A stretch of DNA of 64,000 bases from Ascaphus truei (Eukaryota > Chordata > Amphibia > Anura > Ascaphidae), in contig CM071573.1 of assembly GCA_036426205.1 (NCBI GenBank), forward strand, positions 39,217,455 to 39,281,454, in the 5' to 3' direction. Shown piece by piece: positions 56,110 to 64,000 of the stretch (position 1 is its first letter; every line of letters starts with the position of its first letter). The position numbers and the translations under genes are program-made. Below the pieces are notes generated by a model that saw only the letters and a list, made by a program, of their open reading frames with translations, was not told the DNA's origin and ran no database searches.

Positions 56110-56460
56110 CAGTGTTTTTCATCTGGGGTTCCTAGGAAGCTTTGGGTTCCTCAGACAGCCCTAACAGGATCCCTTACAATGTATCTGATCTCAGACATGG
56201 TATTAGAGAGGGTTGGAGTTCCTTACAATGCATCTGATGTCAGAAGCGCTATTAGAGTGGGTTGGGGTTCCTTACAATGCATCTTATCTCAGATGCGCTA
56301 TTAGAAAGGGTTGAGGTTCCTTACAAAGCATCTGATCTCAGACGCACTATTAGAGGGGGTTGGGGTTCGTTACAATGAATCTCATCTCAGACGCGCTATT
56401 AGAGATGGTAGGGGCTCCACAGAATTTTGCAATATAATTATAGGGCTCCTTAACAAAAAA
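56110..56460 (+). mobile_element. hAT-type MITE, family B, with five 49-bp units
   Basis: Begins CAGTGTTTTTCATCTGGGGTTCC. Five units opening CCTTACAATGCATCTGATCTCAG start at 56,172, 56,221, 56,270, 56,319 and 56,368, a period of exactly 49 bases. The right end near GGCTCCTTAACAAAAAAAG is less certain. CAGTG ends fit hAT-type elements. Confidence 0.75.
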
Positions 56461-56464
56461 AGAC

Positions 56465-58090
56465 CCACTGGATTAGAGAATAGTGATTTTTGTACAGTCG
56501 TTCAACAGTAGAGAAAGTCTATAAATGTACATACTAATTGCACTAATCCATGCAATATCTAAGCTATTTTATACGATTGGTTGCAGAGGCAAAACTGCAG
56601 CAGCATGAAGGCAGCTAGAGGTATATTACCACAACATTAAGTGCTGGGGAAAGCAAGAGCCTATTGTACAGAGGCAGAGCAGCAGCAGGTAAAATGTGAG
56701 ATATCTAAGCAGTGCTGTGTGGCAAGGACTGGACACACATACCGTAGGGTCCAAGCTGAAGTGCATTAGACATGCGTAGGGACAGGGTGAGTGATTTCCA
56801 AGCAGATCAAGCTGGGGCATTTAGAAGACAGGAATGATGGTGATGATGATGATGATGATTCTGATTCTAAGATAGATTCCTAATTGCTTTACACAATGTT
56901 CCATATTTATAGTGGCAAATAATAAGACAAGTCTTCAAATATAAAGTGGTTCCATGCCGGAGGAAGATTCATTGTCAGACACAGCAGTTTCCAAATCCTA
57001 ATGAGTGGCATATTGTGAAAAAAAAAATACATAGGAGAGGCTGCATGCAAATAAGTCCCTGGTTCCCAACAGATAAGCATCTTTTTGATGGAACACATGC
57101 GAAATCTCCAGCTCTTAATTCTTTCATTAGTATTCCAAGCAGATGATGGCTAAATAACAGGGAAATCTGTCTGAATTGCTGTGTCGGAAACCTAATATTG
57201 ATTTTTTAAATAGTGTCAGGAAGTCAAAATTCACAAATCTCCAGTCGATTGTTTATGAGGCAGTTAGCAGAGAAATGGATGCCCCTACTTAATTAATAAC
57301 TCATTACTGAAATGTGATTATATGGCTGATCAGCTAGAATGGGCCCTGGTTCAGTCCCCAGCACATGCAGCAGAGATACAAAGCCACCCTACATTGTAAC
57401 ACTGCTCTCATTGTCTGCTGTCTCGGTTTCAAGGGAAACGGGGTGCATACGGTATAATTAAGTTTAAAAATGGATTTATCCTATGATATATGGAGCCATA
57501 TTCACTAAGCAGTGCTATTTCATAATATACCTTCCGAAGCCAGAATGGGCATTAAGGTGGCTCCTGATCATGGAAGGTGTCTTGTGGAACAGAACTGCTT
57601 ACTTCTGTACATATATGGACCATAATATTTCACTTTTCCTCCAGTCCATGAGTCTACCAAGATTTAGGTAAGTGGCCAACCTAGGAGACCTATTGGAGCC
57701 AATGGGACCCATGTCACTGAATGGGACATGTTGAATCATGAAAACACACCTTCTCTTTAACATTGTGACACTTCCGTTAGAACAGATACAGCACTGTGCG
57801 TCTGTGTGAGTCTCATAAGAACTGCTTTATTCCCAACTCCAACTATTAAGTATAATTGCGAGCTGGAATGTCCCGTTTTCTTTTACAAGGGAAATCCTCT
57901 TTTGTGCTTTTAACTTGGGAGTCGCTAAACATCACATTATAAAAATCCTTGAGCCTTGACTTCAATATTTCAAGCTGTTTTGAGCTGGTTTTTAAGATCT
58001 GTCATACTTTGTCATAGAAAACCATAGACAAGACCTTCTTGTATGCATTTCTGCATCCCGTTTATTTTCCTCCATGTTTCATTTTGTTAA
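56465..58090. other. Repeat-poor DNA; possible conserved stretch
   Basis: (GAT)n at 56,838-56,862. 57,150-57,330 contains TTAATTAATAACTCATTACTG and TGATTATATGGCTGATCAGC, a composition common in conserved non-coding DNA. No exon is evident. Confidence 0.3.
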
Positions 58091-58092
58091 TA

Positions 58093-58323
58093 CAGCTCAA
58101 GCCCTGTTATAACGCGATCCGTTACAACGTGAATCCACTTATAACGCGATGCAAGTGTGGCTCCCAATTTTCGTATTTATGAATACTTAACAACACGATT
58201 ATTGGCGTCTTAAATACTTTATTGTACAGTGCATACAATTGTACATTATTTCTAACGCGATCCGCTTATAGCGCGATGTGATTCTTTGGACCCCAAGCAC
58301 AGCGTTATAAGGGGGTTGAGCTG
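58093..58323. mobile_element. Mariner-type MITE, family M, copy 2
   Basis: CAGCTCAAGCCCTGTTATAAC to GTTATAAGGGGGTTGAGCTG with TA on both sides (58,091-58,092 and 58,324-58,325). Same orientation as copy 1; most differences are C/T or G/A at CpG sites. Confidence 0.85.
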
Positions 58324-58751
58324 TACATTGTTCCAGGTCAAAGCTAAGAAACGGCATGGAATCTGAGAAACAGTTTCTTTTTTACACTAGATGCAGATGT
58401 TTCAGGATGGAATATCTGTTTACTGCTATGCTAAATACTGTTGAAGCAGCAATACTCCCCATTATCCTCCTCTTTTTTAAAAACTGATTCAGCTTTTCAG
58501 GCCACTTTGGCAGTGAATGGGTAAATTAGTTGTGTTTGTGGAACTAAAAAGGCCTTCAGGGATTTCTATGCCTTTAGCAACCCTGTTTTAGCCATGAAAA
58601 GTGGGAACCACCTGTGGAACTGAAACAAAAAATGCGCATAGATGCCGAGTCTGGCCACATATTGGTAGTTTTAATCTAGAGGTGAGTAAAACATTCGTTT
58701 AACCTGGATTTTTCTAGCTTCTAATTGTGCCATTTCCCTATTGCCCTATAC

Positions 58752-60107
58752 CAGGGTGGCCAACTCCAATACTCAAATGCCCCCAACAAGCCAGGTATTA
58801 GAGATATCCCTGCTTCAGCACAGGTGGCTCAATCAGTGTCTCAGTGATTGACGTAGAATAAAGAAAAACCTGGCGCCAAATTGTCAGTGGAATGTCCTGA
58901 ACTCCTCAAGGGATCCGCACACTTGCTCGACAGACCATGCAAAGAAAAAAACACAAACAAACAAAAATCATAGCGCAACACTGTAGGGTGAGCAGTACTG
59001 CACTAATACACACAAAACAATTAAGAGTCCTAGCGACAATTAAAAAACTATTTATTAAAAAGAACTATGCCAAGACAGGCAATGGCAAATGCAAAGAACC
59101 GCAGGTCATCTGGAACACAAAAATTGGAGCCCTACTTACAGACAGCAAGGCTTAAACTCGCATTGGAAGGAACAAGTCCTATATGCAGATGGTCTCCCAG
59201 CCGGGTGATGTCTCTGCTCCGTTGCGGCTCAAACTCCAGTCAGGTCACTACGATGGTTAGCCGGAAACAGCTCCGCCGTGGAGGCTGTGTGGGGTCCACA
59301 GCTCTGCACCGCGTTAGACACACGCGTCCTTTCCTCCTCCGGAGCAACGATTCTCTGCGCGCCCGCGCGCGATAGTACCCGTGTCCTAAAGGACAGCTGG
59401 CAGGCTGAGGAAAGCCGGGCTCCATGCCAAATAACCATATGCTTCCAAAGCCAGTCAAACAGTGCTAGCCAGCCTCCCGGCCGGAGCTGTTCCGGTTACC
59501 ATCGCAGGACACTGGAGTTTGAGCGCACGGAGCAAGACATCACCCGGCTGGGAGACCATCTGCATATGGACTTGTTCCTTCACAATGCGATTTAACTGCT
59601 GTCTGTAAGTAGGGCTCCAATTTTTGTGTTCCAGATGACCTCGGTTCTTTGCATTTGCCATTCCTGTCTTGGCATAGTTCTTTTTAATAATAGTTTTTTA
59701 ATTTCGCTAGGACTCTTAATTGTTTTGTGTGTATTAGTCCAGTACTGCTCACCCTACAGTGTTGGCGCTATGATTTTTTTGTTTGTGTTTTTTTCTTTGC
59801 ATGGTCTGCGAGCAAGTGTGGCGGATCCCTTGAGGAGTTCAGGACATTCCACTGACAATTTGGCGCCAGGTTTTTCTTTATTTTGTGTTATTCTGTTAGT
59901 ACTGGCAGTATCACCGGGCAGCCAACCTTTATTAGAAGTTATTTTTAATATCACACTGTGTTTTACACTTTAGCGCTAGTTCACAATTTTTTGTTCACCA
60001 TTTCAGTGATTGACGTAGACAATGATTGAGCCACCCGTGCTGAAGCAGGGATATTCTTAAAACATGACCTGATGGTGGCCCTTGAGGACTGGAGTTGGCC
60101 ACCCGTA
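58752..60107. mobile_element. hAT MITE, family A, split by a retroelement
   Basis: The left half runs 58,752-58,857 and the right half 60,003-60,107. CTATAC occurs immediately outside both ends, consistent with its own target duplication. The interruption is the inverted-dimer element. Confidence 0.85.
58858..60002 (+). mobile_element. Inverted-dimer retroelement with 17-bp target duplication
   Basis: TCAGTGATTGACGTAGA occurs at 58,841-58,857 and again at 60,003-60,019, so the 1,145 bp between them inserted as one event. 58,858-59,285 is the reverse complement of about 59,470-59,886, with a 184-bp spacer. The right copy continues for about 115 bp beyond the arm to a T-rich end (CACAATTTTTTGTTCACC). 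One full-length 3' end plus an inverted 5' partner is what target-primed reverse transcription gives after inversion or twin priming, and inverted copies are known for Penelope-like elements. No coding frame is convincing. Confidence 0.75.
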
Positions 60108-60109
60108 CT

Positions 60110-61258
60110 ATACTTTCCATTCTTACATTATTGGAAGAGCTTCAATAACAAGGTGATAGACACCGCACACTTGTTACAAAAAATTCATGGAAGCAAATTT
60201 GGACCTTTGCCTCATCAGCACTAGTCCATGTAAGTAGAGTTGACAAGTATCCCATTAACATTTAAACGCATAAAGCCTGCGTTCAATGTGAGAGGGAAAC
60301 ATATCCCTTTGCCTAATCCAGTTCATCTTTTATGAATCATTTGCTCAATTGCCAACAGGATTTTACTGCCTGGACGACCCCAACTGGAGTCTACATTCAA
60401 TCCTTAACTTCTTCCAACAGCTACTGTAAGTCTTTGTACACAAGGTGGGCATGAGAATGGTTACATTGGATACTCTTATATCAATCGCCTCTGATATCTA
60501 TCTGTAAAACTGTATTTTGGTGTTTCTGTACATTTCTGTGTTTCGCATTATGTTGTACAAATGTTTGTACTAGCTCGAGCTAATATTATGTCTTTTTAAT
60601 TATAGTTTACTTATTATATGCAACTTATGTTGATATTGACGTTAGAAAATGCAGTAAAATGCTTATTTTGTGGTAACGTTTGACATGTTATTGCCTCAAT
60701 GATCATTCATAAATACATTATCCGGTAATCACCAAACTCAGTTCAAACAGAGTTAATATTGTACCCCGGAAAAAAAAATACTGGGTTCTATTAACACAAT
60801 TTTATGACCTAAGTCATCATATTGTGGTAATGTTTTCCAGGGTTCGCTGTAAATAGACTACTCGCAATATGGTAATTAATGTAACCTATAAATACGCATT
60901 AATAACCGCGTCACGATCATAGGGAAGGGTAAAGTAATATCTCTACCATAATTGACATAGTTATTACATAACCCTATGGTAGAAATTACATTAAGCCCTT
61001 TGATAACTGTGGCTACCAAGGTACACCACAGGTACCACAGGGGTTAATATTACTAAAACTGCCCTACCTACCCCATTGGTTACCTACGTGGCTGGTAAAG
61101 CCCACCCCCACCCCACCAACAAGCATAACCCCTCCCCTTTGTTGAGTATTGGCCAATAGCCCTATTAGCTAAATGTGGATACTAGAGCTTTCGCCACTAA
61201 AAATACACTCATTAATGCAATGTAAAATACATTACCTTTAAAAATATACATTGACTGT
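60110..61258. other. A/T-rich DNA, nothing recognised
   Basis: Small dyads such as CTCTACCATAATTG with CCCTATGGTAGAAAT occur near 60,950. No transposon end or gene is visible. Confidence 0.3.
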
Positions 61259-61260
61259 CA

Positions 61261-61402
61261 CGCGGGGCCTCGGTAAGCGCGGGGCCTCGGTAAGCGCGGG
61301 GCCTCGGTAAGCGCGGGACCTCGGTAAGCGCGGGGCCTCGGTAAGCGCGGGGCCACGGTAAGCGCGGGGCCTCGGTAAGCGCGGGGCCTCGGTAAGCGCG
61401 GG
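61261..61402 (+). repeat. 17-bp GC-rich tandem repeat, eight units
   Basis: CGCGGGGCCTCGGTAAG repeats eight times with two single-base variants, then ends as CGCGGGAAGTCCC. It sits directly against the truncated 5' side of the BEL/Pao pol frame. A minus-strand frame rich in PRLPRPRAYRG is repeat translation. Confidence 0.95.
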
Positions 61403-61420
61403 AAGTCCCTCCTCAGAGAA

Positions 61421-63727
61421 ATGTCCTTCGAAAAACAGGAATGGGACACCCCACTACCTCCAGAAAAACGGAAAGAGTGGGAAACGTGGAAACACTCCCT
61501 GAAGGCCCTCGAGCAACTTCAAATCCCACGCTCCTATTCACCTATATCTCTCACCGCCACACACAGCAAAGAGCTTTGCGTGTTCTCAGATGCCTCCACC
61601 AAAGCTATAGCAGCGGTGGCCTACCTAAAAACCACGGACGTGGATGGAAGTTGCCACATCAGGTTCATCCTTGGCAAAGCTAAGCTGGCGCCACAACCTG
61701 ACCATACTATACCCAGACTCGAGCTGTGTGGTGCAGTGCTAGCAGTAGAACTGGCGGAGCTTATCGAGAATGAGATGGACAGCAAACCAGATGCCGTCAA
61801 ACTCTACACAGATAGCAAGGTGGTACTGGGATACATCTACAATAAGAAAAGGAGATTCTACGTATACGTAGCTAACCGCGTAGAAAGAATCAGGAAGTCA
61901 ACCCAACCAGAACAATGGCACCACGTGCCCACAGAGCAAAATCCCGCAGATCACGCCACCAGATCAGTACCCGCATCTCAACTGCAGAATACGTCGTGGC
62001 TCACAGGACCAATGTTTCTTGCGCAGCCTGCGGAAACGCTACCAACCCCAGTTGACGATTTTGAACTCGTGGATCCCGAAAAGGATACGGAGATAAGGCC
62101 CCCACAAGTATCCGTGGTACTCACCAATGTATCGCACAAAAACGCATTCGGATCACATCGATTCCAACGCTTCTCAAAGTGGACGGCCCTTCTGCGAACA
62201 GTAGCCCATCTCGGGCATATAGCCTCCTCCTTCCGCCAGACACCAGACGGTAAAACTACCGGTTGCCACGGCTGGCACATCTGCAAAGAGCTGCGCACCG
62301 TAGAGGAAATTACAAAGGCTAAGGAAACTGTTCTGAGTCATGTTCAAAGGGAAACATATGCGGAAGAGATCAATTGCATTCGCGGAAAGAAGAGTGTTAA
62401 CAAAAACAGTCCACTTTGGAAGTTGAATCCCTTCATCGACAACGACGGCCTCATGAGAGTAGGAGGCCGCCTCAATAAGTCCCAACTGAGCAGGGAGGAA
62501 AGCAACCCTCTTATCATCCCTGGCCGGCATCACATCGCCACTTTGTTGGTGCGCCACTACCACGAACAAGTCATGCATCAGGGACGACACTTCACCGAAG
62601 GCGCCATTAGGGCGGCGGGCATTTGGGTCGTTGGCATGAAAAGGTGCGTGGCCAGTAATCTCCACAAATGTGTTAGGTGCCGAATGCTGAGAGGCAAAAG
62701 CCAAGACCAAAGGATGGCGGATCTACCTGTCGACAGACTTAACACAGAACCCCCCTTTACCTATGTAGGACTCGATGTATTTGGGCCCTGGATGGTCATC
62801 TCACGTAGAACTAGAGGCGGGCTAGCAAACAGCAAACGATGGGCGGTACTCTTCACCTGCATGAGTACACGAGCTATACACATCGAGGTTATAGAATCTA
62901 TGGATGCTTCAAGCTTCATAAATGCCCTCAGAAGGTTCTTTGCAGTCAGAGGACCAGTTAAACAAATACGCTCCGATTGTGGTACCAATTTCGTTGGAGC
63001 ATGCAAGGAATTACAAATAAACACTAAGGACAATAGAGACAATAGTATCCAAAGATACCTGCGCGACCAAGAGTGCACGTGGACATTCAACCCTCCTCAC
63101 TCCTCTCACATGGGCGGAGCATGGGAGCGCATGATCGGAGTGGTTAGGCGTATCTTGGATTCTGTAATGCTAAAAACCGACCTGACTCGACTCACTCACG
63201 AAGTGCTAACCACATTCATGGCCGAAATATCAGCAATAGTCAATGCTAGGCCCTTAATCCCAGTGTCAACAGATCCAGAATCGCCAAGCGTTTTGACACC
63301 AGCAATGCTGCTGACCCAGAAAGTAGGGAACGTCCCCACCCCAGTCGAAGGCTTCCACTCTAAGGATGTGCACAAACGACAGTGGAGACAGGTGCAGTAC
63401 TTGGCCAACACATTTTGGGACCGCTGGAGACGCGAGTATCTGGTGACACTTCAAGAACGCCACAAATGGCAAACAGTAAAACCAGATATCCAAGTGGGGG
63501 ATGTGGTCTTGTTGAAAGATAAACAAGTGGCAAGAAATGAATGGCCCATGGGACTTATAATAAGAACTATCCCAAGCGAAGACGAAAGAGTTCGCAAAGT
63601 GGAAGTACGAGTGGCCCAGAATGGGATCGTTAAAACCTTCCTAAGACCCATTACAGAGACTATCCTTCTAATGCCCAAATCGGACTGTGATGGGGAAAAA
63701 CTGGTTACCAGTGCCGTGGACTTTTAA
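61421..63727 (+). CDS. BEL/Pao retrotransposon Pol, C-terminal half (RNase H, integrase)
   Basis: A 768-codon frame without stops. In the element it would degrade the RNA of the hybrid and insert the DNA copy. RNase H spans residues 50-185, with D57 (FSDAS), E101 (PRLEL), D131 (TDSK) and D177 (NPADHATR) as the four acidic positions. The integrase zinc finger has H381/H386 and C417/C420. The integrase core has D452 (GLDVFGPW), D519 (SDCGTNF) and E569 (GGAWERMIG). A BEL-type C-terminal domain follows at 655-750 (FWDRWRREYL, GDVVLL, WPMGLI). The ATG is only the first in frame; the frame runs farther upstream into the 17-bp repeat, and the gag, protease and RT parts are missing. The preserved catalytic residues suggest a recent insertion. 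Confidence 0.9.
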   Translation: MSFEKQEWDTPLPPEKRKEWETWKHSLKALEQLQIPRSYSPISLTATHSKELCVFSDASTKAIAAVAYLKTTDVDGSCHIRFILGKAKLAPQPDHTIPRLELCGAVLAVELAELIENEMDSKPDAVKLYTDSKVVLGYIYNKKRRFYVYVANRVERIRKSTQPEQWHHVPTEQNPADHATRSVPASQLQNTSWLTGPMFLAQPAETLPTPVDDFELVDPEKDTEIRPPQVSVVLTNVSHKNAFGSHRFQRFSKWTALLRTVAHLGHIASSFRQTPDGKTTGCHGWHICKELRTVEEITKAKETVLSHVQRETYAEEINCIRGKKSVNKNSPLWKLNPFIDNDGLMRVGGRLNKSQLSREESNPLIIPGRHHIATLLVRHYHEQVMHQGRHFTEGAIRAAGIWVVGMKRCVASNLHKCVRCRMLRGKSQDQRMADLPVDRLNTEPPFTYVGLDVFGPWMVISRRTRGGLANSKRWAVLFTCMSTRAIHIEVIESMDASSFINALRRFFAVRGPVKQIRSDCGTNFVGACKELQINTKDNRDNSIQRYLRDQECTWTFNPPHSSHMGGAWERMIGVVRRILDSVMLKTDLTRLTHEVLTTFMAEISAIVNARPLIPVSTDPESPSVLTPAMLLTQKVGNVPTPVEGFHSKDVHKRQWRQVQYLANTFWDRWRREYLVTLQERHKWQTVKPDIQVGDVVLLKDKQVARNEWPMGLIIRTIPSEDERVRKVEVRVAQNGIVKTFLRPITETILLMPKSDCDGEKLVTSAVDF

Positions 63728-63937
63728 GAGACATTGTGGTGCGTCAAGCTAACCAAGAGCTGCGCACCCACCTGGCTTCCCTTACTGGAAGGCCTGGTCA
63801 AAGGACTTTGATGCCAGTGGTACCAGCCGGTATCACATTGCTATGGAAATATGGACCTTTGCAGTATATTGTTATGTTGTATGTATTGCACATATGTTCC
63901 ACATAGCTTGCCATATAGTGGTATCTACAGATACCAG

Positions 63938-64000
63938 ACGGGGAGTGTTATGGAACAAGAGCCACATTTCTGACTCACCCCCCTCTCTCCTTTGCAGTTT
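63938..64000 (+). mobile_element. Polypurine tract and start of the BEL/Pao 3' LTR
   Basis: ACGGGGAG (63,938-63,945) is a short polypurine tract, used to prime plus-strand synthesis. TGTTATGGAACAAGAG beginning at 63,946 has the TG expected of an LTR start. The LTR runs off the window. Confidence 0.65.

Noticed and set aside
59300..59345. Possible hammerhead motif around ACGCGTCC in the 58.9-kb element
   Set aside because: Only ACGCGT is present; no CTGATGA box or flanking stems could be aligned.
59067..59661. Overlapping frames on both strands around 59.1-59.6 kb
   Set aside because: They read the two arms of the inverted-dimer element; similar peptides on opposite strands are palindrome effects.
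61258..61449. PRLPRPRAYRG-type repeat protein on the minus strand
   Set aside because: It is the 17-bp repeat read in rotating frames; there is no start context or downstream gene.

Overview
The window is non-coding vertebrate DNA, most likely from an amphibian (an anuran is my best guess). This rests on repeat content: dense palindromic hAT MITEs, L2, RTE and CR1/L2-like LINEs, Tc1/mariner, Harbinger-type MITEs, a BEL/Pao retrotransposon, and short retroelements carrying a hammerhead-ribozyme-like core. I found no host protein-coding exon, tRNA or rRNA. Open frames without transposon similarity look like chance frames in repeats. The window could be intergenic or a very long intron; several A/T-rich, repeat-free stretches could be conserved regulatory DNA, but this needs an alignment to decide.

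Layout. 1-1.4 kb: two inverted duplications. 4.3-9.5 kb: low-complexity DNA (CAT-rich, CAG/AAG-rich, GT/polypurine, a 1.5-kb CA-based minisatellite, a pyrimidine-rich minisatellite) around an LTR fragment. 10.6-29.4 kb: single-copy DNA with many MITEs, hammerhead-like retroelements (10.6, 16.6, 22.4, 28.7 kb), LTRs (17.8-18.3 and 26.5-28.1 kb) and a CpG-rich block (20.0-21.5 kb). 30.3-31.9 kb: dead Tc1 element. 31.9-34.7 kb: a 2.8-kb palindrome. 36.9-37.9 kb: RTE fragment split by a Harbinger-type MITE. 39.4-43.9 kb: CR1/L2-group LINE with a 2A peptide motif and an L2-type LINE nested in its 3' UTR. 51.8-54.7 kb: LTR, tRNA-Leu-like primer-binding site and an intact gag-like coiled-coil frame ended by a MITE. 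58.8-60.1 kb: an inverted-dimer retroelement inside a hAT MITE with a 17-bp target duplication. 61.3-64 kb: 3' half of a BEL/Pao element with an intact 768-codon pol frame, preceded by a 17-bp tandem repeat.

The elements do not form a pathway, but nested insertions give relative ages: the palindromic hAT MITEs and LINEs predate the LTR, the hammerhead-like retroelement and the Harbinger MITE inserted in them. The most unusual theme is the number of long inverted duplications (about 0.3, 0.6, 0.65, 1.1, 1.5 and 2.8 kb), several with hammerhead-like cores or retroelement-like ends.
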